From: UBA12088 sp964568345
GTDB taxonomy: Bacteria > Patescibacteriota > Minisyncoccia > Phycocordibacterales > UBA12088
DNA length: 48,447 bases
Direction of reading: 5' to 3'
NCBI GenBank assembly: GCA_964568345.1
Contig: CAZMPG010000003.1
Coordinates: 1 to 48,447, forward strand
Numbering within the stretch: position 1 is the first letter of the stretch; every line of letters begins with the position of its first letter. The translations under genes were made by a program, and so were the position numbers. A model generated the notes under the pieces. The model searched no databases and was not told the DNA's origin. It was given only the letters and a program-made list of their open reading frames with translations. Below, piece by piece: positions 41,898 to 48,447 of this stretch.

Positions 41898-42605
41898 CTA
41901 AAATTGAGAGACGAAGCGGAGGTCGCCGCTGTAGAAGACGCGGATGTCGGTGATGCCGTTGCGGATCATGACGAGGCGGTTGATGCCCATGCCAAACGCA
42001 AACCCTCGGTACCCCTCGGGCACCCTACCCTGTCGGAGGACTTCGGGGTGCACCATGCCTGCACCCATCACCTCGAGCCAGCGCTCCTCGCCGCTCGCTT
42101 TCGTGAAGCGCATATCCACCTCGACCCCGGGCTCGACGAAGGGGAAGTTGCCCGGCCGGAAGCGGATCATGACCGCATGCCCGAAGAAGCGCGTGAGAAA
42201 GGTCTCAATTGTGCCCTTGAGGTGTGCGAGTGAGACGCCCTCCTCGACGACGAGCCCCTCGGTGTAGTGGAACTGCGCTTCGTGGGTCGCGTCGGTCGCC
42301 TCCGCGCGGTACACCGGCCCCGAGGAGACCATGCGGAGCGGCACACCATGGCGCCGCATGAAGGGCACCTGGAGCGAGCTTATGTGCGTGCGCGGTACGC
42401 GTGAGGAGGGGGTCCACCGCGTACCCTTGACCCAAAAGGTGTCGTGTGTGTCGCGGGCGGGGTGGTCCTGCTTGAAGTTCAAGAGGTCAAAGTTTTCTGT
42501 TTCGGGGATGAGCTCACTACCCATTGCCACCTCGTACCCGAGGTCGCGGAAAATGTCGTGAACCTCGCGGATAGCCCCCGCGAGCGGGTGTACGTGCCCT
42601 TCCAT
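41898..42605 (-). CDS. pheS: Phenylalanyl-tRNA synthetase alpha subunit, short form
   Basis: This 235-aa class II core charges tRNA(Phe) with PheT. It begins at HVHPLAGAIREVHDIFRDLGYE, close to motif 1, and contains HPARDTHDTFWV, SSGPVYRAEATDATHEAQFHYTEG-type motif 2, FRPGNFPFVEPGVEVD and motif 3 FAFGMGINRLVMIRNGI. The usual ~90-110-residue N-terminal coiled coil that contacts tRNA is absent. The start at 42605 is set by a TATACT box 8 nt upstream and by homology; an in-frame upstream ATG would read through the repeat tract. Confidence 0.94.
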   Translation of the reverse strand: MEGHVHPLAGAIREVHDIFRDLGYEVAMGSELIPETENFDLLNFKQDHPARDTHDTFWVKGTRWTPSSRVPRTHISSLQVPFMRRHGVPLRMVSSGPVYRAEATDATHEAQFHYTEGLVVEEGVSLAHLKGTIETFLTRFFGHAVMIRFRPGNFPFVEPGVEVDMRFTKASGEERWLEVMGAGMVHPEVLRQGRVPEGYRGFAFGMGINRLVMIRNGITDIRVFYSGDLRFVSQF

Positions 42606-42613
42606 ACGAGGGT

Positions 42614-42619
42614 AGTATA
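42614..42619 (-). promoter_or_regulatory. -10 box of pheS
   Basis: TATACT, 8 nt before the ATG at 42605, suggesting a leaderless or one- to two-nucleotide leader. The purine-tract repeat (42650-42882) lies directly upstream and may supply the -35 region. Confidence 0.55.
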
Positions 42620-42649
42620 GCGGGATGATAGGCGAAAGACAATGCGGGG

Positions 42650-42882
42650 AGGAAAGTGAAAAGAGGAAAGTAAAAAGAGGAAAGAGAAAAGAACGAAACG
42701 GCACATAAGCATACTGCTTCGAAAGAACGGATTACGTATTGTGCTACGCGGTGCTCGCTCACGCACTATGTACCGTACTCGCACTTTGTTGCCCGTATCT
42801 GAAAACTCCGTTGCTCGTTTCTTTCCTCTTTACTCTTTCCTCTTTTTACTTTTCTCTTTTCTCTTTGCACTTTCCTCTCGTC
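42650..42882. repeat. Copy 1 of a ~235-bp repeat, inverted relative to 45440-45693
   Basis: A purine tract (GAGGAAAGTGAAAAGAGGAA and similar) leads into a unique core (AGAACGAAACGGCACATAAG ... GAAAACTCCGTTGCTCG) and ends in a pyrimidine tract. About 160 bp of the core is the reverse complement of 45480-45643 with only two substitutions seen. The tracts at each end are imperfect inverted repeats, so the unit looks like a non-autonomous element. It also encodes the last ~38 residues and stop codon of the M20 peptidase. Confidence 0.9.
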
Positions 42883-43992
42883 ACCACTTTCCTCTCGTTT
42901 CCCCACCCGCTCGACGAACTCCCGCAACACCGCGTAGTACCGTTCGAGGTCAGCGAGGTCCACCCACTCGCGGTCAGCATGTGCATCACCCCCTTTCGGT
43001 GCGATGAGGAGGGTTGGTATGCCTGCGGCGTTGAAGAAGCGGGCGTCGGACGAGCCGTGCGCGCGGGCCCAACCGCAGGTGACCCCGTGATGCTGTGCGC
43101 AGTCGGCGAATACCTGTGCGTAGCCGTTGCTCCGGAGGATACCGTACGGTCGTTCATCGGCGGTGATGCGTACAGCAGTGTGGCCGTGGTGGCGCGCGAT
43201 AGTGCGAATACGGGCGAGGATGCGGGCACGGTCGCGCAGGAGTGGGTAGCGGATGTCGAGGACGGCGCGCGCAGATGGTGCGACGACATTGAACGCTTCC
43301 CCGCCCTCCACCGTGCCGACGTGGATCGTCGGGTGCCAGTGCCCTCCGTCGCAGCCGGCGCCGAGCTCCTCGGAAAAACGTACGATGTCGGCAAGCGCTC
43401 CGACGAGGTGGTGGATGGCGCTCCTGCCGTGCCACGGGCGCGAGCCGTGTGCGCGCACACCCCGTACTGACACCTCGACGGTGAGGAGCCCTTTCGCCGA
43501 CTCCTCAAACACCCACGAACCGGTGCCGTCCGGCAGGAAGGCGACCTCGCCGGTGTACCCCTCGTGGGCAAGGAGGTACTCGACCCCGTCCATGCCCCGC
43601 CCCTGTTCTTCGTCGGCGGTGAGCATGACACCGAGGTCGTACGAGCGCATGGTGGGGCCGAGCTCGCGAAGGAGTGATAGGTAGCACGCAACCGCAAACT
43701 TCATGTCGAATGCACCGCGTCCCACGAGCTTTGTGCCGCGGATAGCCGGCGTGAAGAGCGCGTCATCGCCGGGCACGACGTCTACGTGCGCCGCAAGCCA
43801 GAGCTTTGCTCGAGTGCTGCGTGACGTGGTAAGTACGAGTGCGGGTGTGTCATACGGTTCGTGCCAGTGTACGTGGAGCGGCACTCCCTCAAGTTCGCGG
43901 ACGAACCACGTGAGGAGGTCGCGGATAGCACCGGGACTATCGGTGGTAGTACGAAAGGCGATGAGTGCAGCGAGCGTGTCGGCACGTGTCAT
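42766..43992 (-). CDS. M20-family metallopeptidase with repeat-encoded tail
   Basis: This 408-aa zinc peptidase/deacylase of the ArgE/DapE/CPG2 family has the metal ligands in LAAHVDVVPGDD (His, Asp), GRGAFDMKFAV (bridging Asp), LTADEEQGRGMDG (catalytic Glu, ligand Glu) and the dimerisation-domain segment VRGVRAHGSRPWHG. The C-terminal ligand His is likely in the DAHADREWV region. The last ~38 residues (RKVQREKRKVKRGKSKEER and so on) are highly basic and come from the repeat at 42650-42882, so the native C-terminus probably ended near FVERVGK. Start MTRADTLAALIAFRTT (43992) chosen from homology. It lies beside a glutamate-cysteine-ligase-like gene. Confidence 0.9.
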   Translation of the reverse strand: MTRADTLAALIAFRTTTDSPGAIRDLLTWFVRELEGVPLHVHWHEPYDTPALVLTTSRSTRAKLWLAAHVDVVPGDDALFTPAIRGTKLVGRGAFDMKFAVACYLSLLRELGPTMRSYDLGVMLTADEEQGRGMDGVEYLLAHEGYTGEVAFLPDGTGSWVFEESAKGLLTVEVSVRGVRAHGSRPWHGRSAIHHLVGALADIVRFSEELGAGCDGGHWHPTIHVGTVEGGEAFNVVAPSARAVLDIRYPLLRDRARILARIRTIARHHGHTAVRITADERPYGILRSNGYAQVFADCAQHHGVTCGWARAHGSSDARFFNAAGIPTLLIAPKGGDAHADREWVDLADLERYYAVLREFVERVGKREESGDERKVQREKRKVKRGKSKEERNEQRSFQIRATKCEYGT

Positions 43993-44053
43993 ACGAAGAC
44001 GGTACCACAGCACCACAAAAACAGCGAGCACGGGGTGCTCGCTGATTTAGATG

Positions 44054-45181
44054 TTACGCTGCCCTCGGGCGACCAATCCTCGTCCACTCCTCAAGCGCCT
44101 CTGGGTCGAAGGGTATGTCCGCCATGGCACACCACACCTCAGGGCCGAGCGGCTCACGGGGAAGGCACTCACCAAACATACCCCGGAGGTATTGGTACAG
44201 TGCATGGCACTGGATTTCGTCCACAATGGCGTGGTCTTCGAGGTATAGGAGTGTCGCCTCAGCTATCTTGATGAGGAGCGTAGCAATGACCCCACACATC
44301 GCCGGATTCTGGCTCGGTGGCATACGGAACTCAATGGTTCCGAGTCTTGGTGAGAAACGCACAGGATCCCATATCGCTTTGTGTGCGATCCAACACTCCT
44401 CACTCTCTGTAGGAAAGCTCATAAGGTCAACTGCCCAGCGCTCCCGTGCCGCCTCATCGGCCTGTGGCAGTTGTCGCACGAGGCGCGGCGCTGCGCGTGA
44501 GCGTGCGAGGATCGCATCATCCTCAAAGTACCAGAGCCCGTACCGCGGCTTTCGTGCGTTGCTGGGGAATTGGTGCCAGATACGCATACGCCGTGGATCG
44601 TCTTGTACACCGAACACATCCCGCATGTAATGGAGTAGGTGTGGCCCGATGTTACCGAGCAAACAGCAGAGTACGCGGCGTTCGCGTGGGGTGTACAAGA
44701 CCTGCCTCACACCATCGTGTTTCCCCACGTGGAAGTGGGTACTGTTTGCGCTGGAGAGCAGTGCGACGCTCGGCCATGCAGCACATTGCTTTGCTTGTGA
44801 CTCATCTCTGAGTGCATCAAACGTCGCCACAACCCGTGGGTGTTGAAACGGGTGATCGTGGATCGTGCGCCATAGCTGTAGTTGCCCATCGGGTCGTGTG
44901 GCATAAAGTGCTTCATGCACAGGGTCAAGCCTGAACATGGTGCTGTTCGGCATGATGCGTCGTACACCGTCCAGTAACCCTTCAAGGCGCACACGTATCT
45001 CCTCCCCACTCCCGCAAGGTTTCGTTATGAGTTCTCCTTGCCACGGACCCATATCGGTAGTGATAGTGCCATCGTCTGTCTCTGCTACGCCCCCGCGCTG
45101 CCCGAGCAATGTCTTGAGGTCGTACAGCTCACCAAACCTCGTGGCAGTACCCTCGAGCTCCACACCAATGGTTACCTGCAT
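44054..45181 (-). CDS. Glutamate-cysteine ligase-like (carboxylate-amine ligase) protein
   Basis: This 375-aa protein starts QVTIGVELEGTATRF, the first strand of the GCS/glutamine-synthetase-like fold with metal-binding Glu residues, and later has NSTHFHVGKHDG and LGTIEFRMPPSQNPAM, matching the pattern of the GCS2/YbdK-like amidoligases. It would join a carboxylate to an amine using ATP; the true substrates are unknown. The ATG at 45181 is preceded by AGGGG. It is downstream of repeat copy 2 and 61 nt upstream of the M20 gene; ligase plus peptidase suggests a small peptide-like metabolite cycle (inference). Confidence 0.72.
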   Translation of the reverse strand: MQVTIGVELEGTATRFGELYDLKTLLGQRGGVAETDDGTITTDMGPWQGELITKPCGSGEEIRVRLEGLLDGVRRIMPNSTMFRLDPVHEALYATRPDGQLQLWRTIHDHPFQHPRVVATFDALRDESQAKQCAAWPSVALLSSANSTHFHVGKHDGVRQVLYTPRERRVLCCLLGNIGPHLLHYMRDVFGVQDDPRRMRIWHQFPSNARKPRYGLWYFEDDAILARSRAAPRLVRQLPQADEAARERWAVDLMSFPTESEECWIAHKAIWDPVRFSPRLGTIEFRMPPSQNPAMCGVIATLLIKIAEATLLYLEDHAIVDEIQCHALYQYLRGMFGECLPREPLGPEVWCAMADIPFDPEALEEWTRIGRPRAA

Positions 45182-45439
45182 TTCTAGTCCCCTATTTGTA
45201 AAAGAACCTGTCGCCGCATGCGGCACCGTATAGGTCGCTCGTGCGGCCCGGTAGGTGTTCGAACGTGTCGAGCTCCCACCGGGAGACACAAGCAACCGGC
45301 CTGGGGCCGGTTGTGTGGTGTTCTTGTCTCTACAGCACTACCAACAGCCGGCCCCTCGAGGGATAAAGAAAAAGCCAAAACCTGCCATACCGCGCTGCAT
45401 ACCCACAGCCTACCCTGGGGAGGGAGGGAGGTCAAGGTA
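45182..45439. other. Intergenic region with strong hairpin
   Basis: No gene is supported in this stretch. It contains a perfect 9-bp stem CAACCGGCC-TGG-GGCCGGTTG (45293-45313) and a palindrome GTTCGAAC (45258-45265). These could be part of the leader or terminator of neighbouring minus-strand genes. Confidence 0.5.
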
Positions 45440-45693
45440 GACGAGAGAAAAGTGCAAAGAGAAAAGAGTAAAGAGAAAAGTGTAAAGAGGAAAGAGTAAA
45501 GAGGAAAGAAACGAGCAACGGAGTTTTCAGATACGGGCAACAAAGTGCGAGTACGGTACATAGTGCGTGAGCGAGCACCGCGTAGCACGATACGTGATCC
45601 GTTCTTTCGAAGCAGTATGCTTATGTGCCGTTTCGTTCTTTTCTCTTTTTACTTTTCTCTTTCCTCTTTACACTTTTCTCTTATCTCTTTTCC
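45440..45693. repeat. Copy 2 of the ~235-bp repeat (inverted)
   Basis: Reverse complement of copy 1 with a nearly identical ~160-bp core and longer purine and pyrimidine tracts at its ends. It contains the stop codon and the last few codons of the amidotransferase gene (ERAKEKR). Together with copy 1 it brackets the M20 and ligase genes. Confidence 0.9.
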
Positions 45694-46430
45694 TTCGCTC
45701 GCTCCACAAACCTCTGGAGAATGTGCATCGGCTCGGTGACGACCTCCCGGAGCATCTGTTCTTGGAGTGCGTCGGCCTCCTCGGGTGGGAAGTAGCCAGC
45801 GTGTCGGTACACGTCAATGCGCACTCGTATCCCCTCTTGGTCGAGCTCGGTGTGGAACTGGGTTGCGTACACGTTTTCGCCGATGCGGAGCATCTGCACC
45901 GGGCAGGAATCGCTCCGCGCGAGGAGGACGGCGTTTGCGGGGAGCGTTTGGCACGCTTCTTTGTGCCCGCCGAATGCTCGGAAGGTTCTCGGGAGGCCGG
46001 CAAGGAGCGGGTCGGTGGTGCCGGCGTCGGTCACGAAAATGGTGACACCCCCTGCCCCCTCGCTGTAGCGCTCTTTGGAGACACACGCTTGCTCGTGGGC
46101 GATAAGCACCCCCAGGCCGTAGCAGGTGCCGAGGTATGGGGTGTCGCGCGCCACCACGGTGTCAAGGACTCGGGCAAGCTCATGCTCCGCGCGCACCTGC
46201 GCCGCGCCCTTTGTGGAGGCAGGGTCGCTCGCGTTGAAGGGGCCGCCGCCGACGAGGATGCCTGCGTAGGCTTCCACACGGAAGTCCTGCGGAAGCGGCT
46301 CACGCTCGAGGCGGATGCGGACAAGCTCGTGGGGGGAAAGGCCGCCGTAGCGGAGGAATGCCGCGTACTCGTTGTCGGATGCAGCATCCTCGGGCCTCGT
46401 CTGGAGCAGGGCGAATGGTTTCGCGGCCAT
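45681..46430 (-). CDS. Class I glutamine amidotransferase-like protein
   Basis: This 249-aa protein has a GATase1 fold: a strand followed by GILVGGGPFNASD, the nucleophile elbow YLGTCYGLGVLIAHE with Cys, RTFRAFGGHKEA, and the catalytic His in YATQFHTELD. It resembles stand-alone GMP-synthase-like amidotransferases that act on glutamine or gamma-glutamyl compounds. The C-terminal few residues are encoded by repeat copy 2. It is divergent from the P-type ATPase with a 50-bp gap. A gamma-glutamyl-hydrolase role beside the ligase and peptidase genes is possible but unproven. Confidence 0.85.
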   Translation of the reverse strand: MAAKPFALLQTRPEDAASDNEYAAFLRYGGLSPHELVRIRLEREPLPQDFRVEAYAGILVGGGPFNASDPASTKGAAQVRAEHELARVLDTVVARDTPYLGTCYGLGVLIAHEQACVSKERYSEGAGGVTIFVTDAGTTDPLLAGLPRTFRAFGGHKEACQTLPANAVLLARSDSCPVQMLRIGENVYATQFHTELDQEGIRVRIDVYRHAGYFPPEEADALQEQMLREVVTEPMHILQRFVERAKEKR

Positions 46431-46468
46431 CGCCCCATGCTACGGCATGCAGAGGGGTAGTGCAATGG

Positions 46469-46474
46469 TATACT
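46469..46474 (+). promoter_or_regulatory. -10 box for leaderless P-type ATPase gene
   Basis: TGG-TATACT (extended -10), 6 nt before the ATG at 46481. Same geometry as tyrS and two other genes. Confidence 0.6.
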
Positions 46475-46480
46475 AGCCCC

Positions 46481-48307
46481 ATGCACCTCGTTACGCAGCC
46501 GTACCGTGAGTACCTCGTCGGTACGCTCCTTACGGTGACGCTCGCCCACCACTACCTCTTTGACGGCACCACCGCATACGTCACCGCCGCTGCACTCGTC
46601 GGCTCTATCATCCCCGCCATCAGTGCGTGGCGGTCGCTCCGGTCGCGCGCCATCACGATCGAGGTCTTCAACTGCTTCGCGCTCGGTGTCTCCTTTGCGA
46701 CTGGTGAGTACACATCCGCTGCGTTCATTGCACTCATGCTCACCGTGGCGTCATGGCTCGACTGGCGCACCGACACGCGTGCTTCGAGTGCGGTTGAGAT
46801 GCTCCTCAAGCTCAAGCCCGAACACGCGGTCCGTGAACGGGGGGATGCGCTCGAGACGGTCGCAGCGAGCGAGCTGCGGGCTGGGGACATTGTCGTGGTG
46901 AAAAACGGGGAGCAGGTACCGGTCGACGGCGTGGTTGTCTACGGCACCGCCGCAGTCAACGAGGCGTCACTCACCGGCGAGTCGGTACCGGTTGACAAGG
47001 CGCCGGGGAGCGAAGTGTATGCAGCGACGCGGTGTGATGCGGGGGTGCTCAAGGTGCGCGCGACCAAGGTGGGGGAAGATTCGACCCTGGAGCGGATGGC
47101 GGCGCTCATGCGGGATGCGTCGCGCAACAAGTCGAAAGCGGAGCGCCTCGCCGACCGCTTCGCGGGCATCTTCTTCCCCATAGTGCTCTGTGCGGGGGTA
47201 GGCACGTACCTCGTGACCGGCTCGGTACACATGATGGCAGCACTCTTCCTCATCGTGTGCGCCGACGACATCGCGGTGTCTATTCCGCTTGCAGTCACCG
47301 CTGCGCTCGGCGTCGCGGCGAAGCGTGGCGTCATCGTGAAGGGCGGTGTGTGGCTCCAAGCGCTCGCGCGGGTGCGCACCATTGCATTTGACAAGACCGG
47401 CACCCTGACGAGCGGCAGCTTCTCGGTCGTGCACGTATGGCACGAGCCAGCCGTACGTGAGGAGGAGGTGTGGCGGATGCTCGCGGTCGCAGAAAAGCTC
47501 TCCGAGCACCCCATCGGGAACGCGCTCTACCGCGCTGCGGTGGAGCGGGTGGGGGATGTCCCCGATCCTCGCGAGGTAACGGTGAAGAACAGCGTAGGGG
47601 TACTCGTCGAGTACGATGGCCACACCGTGGCAGTAGGAAGCGAGCGCCTCGTCGAGAGTATGGACTATCCCGTGCAGGATGCCGCACGTGCCGTGTATGG
47701 GGAATACGAGGCGTCCGGTGAGACAGCGCTCTTTGTGTGTCGGGACGGCGCGGTGGTGGGCTGTATCGGGGTGGCGGATACAGCGCGCGCCGAGGCAGCT
47801 CCGATGCTCCGGGAGCTCGTGGGGCTCGGTGTTCGTCCGCTCATGCTCACCGGCGACCACGAGGTCGTCGCACAGGCGGTGGCAACGTCACTCGGCATCA
47901 CCGAGGTGCGCGCACGTATGACGCCGGAGACGAAGGTAGTCGCCGTACGCGACCTCGCGGGGCACGGTCTCGCTATGGTGGGCGATGGGGTGAACGATGC
48001 GCCTGCGCTCGCCGCTGCGGACGTCGGTATCGCGATGGGGGCGTGTGGCACCGCGGTTGCGGTGGAAGCGGCAAACGTCGTCATTTTGACCGACCGCCTC
48101 GACCGCATGCCGGACCTCGTGCGGCTCGCACGGAAAACCGTCTCGGTCGTGAACCTCAACATGGCTATCTGGTTCGTGACAAACGCTGTCGGTGTCGCTC
48201 TCGTGTTCATGGGTATCGCGACACCGGCATTTGCGGCGCTCTACAACCTCCTGACCGACTTCCTCCCCATCATGAATGCGGCGCGCCTCTTCCGTGCGGC
48301 ACGGTGA
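46481..48307 (+). CDS. P-type ATPase with unusual CADD membrane motif
   Basis: This 608-aa ion pump resembles P1B heavy-metal ATPases without an N-terminal metal-binding domain. It has the actuator motif ASLTGESVPVDK, phosphorylation site AFDKTGTLTSG, the P1B-type SEHPIGNALYR motif, MLTGDHE and VGDGVNDAPALAAADVGIAMG. In the transport helix the usual CPC/SPC/TPC is replaced by LIVCADDIAVSIPLAV, so metal coordination must differ. About six to seven spans are seen (fewer than the eight of most P1B pumps). The transported ion is unknown. The ATG at 46481 is 6 nt after a TATACT box. Confidence 0.92.
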   Translation: MHLVTQPYREYLVGTLLTVTLAHHYLFDGTTAYVTAAALVGSIIPAISAWRSLRSRAITIEVFNCFALGVSFATGEYTSAAFIALMLTVASWLDWRTDTRASSAVEMLLKLKPEHAVRERGDALETVAASELRAGDIVVVKNGEQVPVDGVVVYGTAAVNEASLTGESVPVDKAPGSEVYAATRCDAGVLKVRATKVGEDSTLERMAALMRDASRNKSKAERLADRFAGIFFPIVLCAGVGTYLVTGSVHMMAALFLIVCADDIAVSIPLAVTAALGVAAKRGVIVKGGVWLQALARVRTIAFDKTGTLTSGSFSVVHVWHEPAVREEEVWRMLAVAEKLSEHPIGNALYRAAVERVGDVPDPREVTVKNSVGVLVEYDGHTVAVGSERLVESMDYPVQDAARAVYGEYEASGETALFVCRDGAVVGCIGVADTARAEAAPMLRELVGLGVRPLMLTGDHEVVAQAVATSLGITEVRARMTPETKVVAVRDLAGHGLAMVGDGVNDAPALAAADVGIAMGACGTAVAVEAANVVILTDRLDRMPDLVRLARKTVSVVNLNMAIWFVTNAVGVALVFMGIATPAFAALYNLLTDFLPIMNAARLFRAAR

Positions 48308-48447
48308 GTGGTGCGTGCAGGCCTAAGCGGCAAACCTTAGATTGCTTTCCGTATCGCTATTAAACGGTAAACGGGGACAGAATCTTACTGACCGTAATCT
48401 AATCAATACCTTGGACGCAGTCCGCTAATAATTGTGCCGGCGACTTG
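48308..48447. repeat. REP-like palindrome and end of window
   Basis: GGGGACAGAATCTTACTGAC (48373-48392), enclosed by ACGGTAA and TTACTGACCGT, resembles the terminal motifs of RAYT/IS200-related elements and shares GGGGACAG with the elements at 2154 and 3723. It may be the edge of another such element that continues outside the window. No gene is seen in this 140-bp stretch. Confidence 0.45.

Noticed and set aside
42650..42900. CRISPR-like array from the repeated GAGGAAAG/GAAAAGAG units
   Set aside because: The units are low-complexity purine tracts without regular repeat-spacer spacing and are part of a longer dispersed repeat; no cas genes are present.
45240..45320. GTTCGAAC within GC-rich stems resembling a tRNA T-loop
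   Set aside because: GTTCGAAC is simply a palindrome; no cloverleaf can be built on either strand.

Overview
The window looks like a high-GC member of the Candidate Phyla Radiation (Patescibacteria), most likely a Parcubacteria-type lineage. This is inferred from gene content, since no rRNA is present. Supporting signs are compact aminoacyl-tRNA synthetases that lack accessory domains (ThrRS without TGS; PheS and PheT without their N-terminal tRNA-contacting parts), an archaeal-type AspRS of the Asp-tRNA(Asn) class, sortase with Ig-like surface protein, a DUF5666 secreted protein, tight gene spacing and little small-molecule biosynthesis. TGA is used as a normal stop, so the code is standard and not the UGA=Gly code of some CPR groups. 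No tRNA, rRNA or CRISPR array was found.

Layout. 1-5.2 kb: a truncated membrane histidine kinase, a small ORF, a small gene broken by a 90-bp mini-element, a lone PLP alpha-oxoamine synthase, the full-length parent of the mini-element (a REP-associated tyrosine transposase, RAYT, with 22-bp terminal inverted repeats), a frameshifted ORFan and a second RAYT remnant. 5.2-18.6 kb: ABC exporter, Mpg glycosylase with a membrane protein, TyrRS, GT2 glycosyltransferase, peroxiredoxin, ABC-2 exporter, DUF5666 protein and a MacA/MacB-like three-gene efflux operon. 18.6-27 kb: ScpA, a T-box riboswitch with AspRS, TrpRS, Ddl, a MurF-like ligase, a hydrolase and a polytopic membrane protein. 27-30.6 kb: a compact, compositionally distinct defence-like operon (EcoRI-family adenine methyltransferase, RhuM, DUF262-HNH nuclease). 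30.7-42.6 kb: ThrRS, an Ig-repeat surface protein with sortase, a second surface protein, GyrB, Nudix, PheS-PheT. 42.6-48.4 kb: M20 peptidase and a glutamate-cysteine-ligase-like enzyme between two inverted ~230-250 bp repeats, then a class I amidotransferase-like protein and a P-type ATPase.

How it fits together. Translation (five synthetases), envelope building (Ddl, MurF-like ligase, sortase, surface proteins) and export (four ABC or efflux systems) dominate. Regulation visible in the DNA includes a complete T-box with antiterminator and terminator in front of aspS, a recurrent promoter design with a TATAGT-like -10 box exactly 6 (sometimes 8) nt before the ATG, implying leaderless mRNAs, and strong bidirectional hairpins between convergent genes, one a perfect 58-bp palindrome.

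The items most worth following up are the T-box in a CPR genome, the methyltransferase-RhuM-DUF262/HNH cassette with a possible premature stop, the autonomous/non-autonomous RAYT pair and the gene it interrupts, and the inverted repeat pair that could flip a 2.6-kb gene block.
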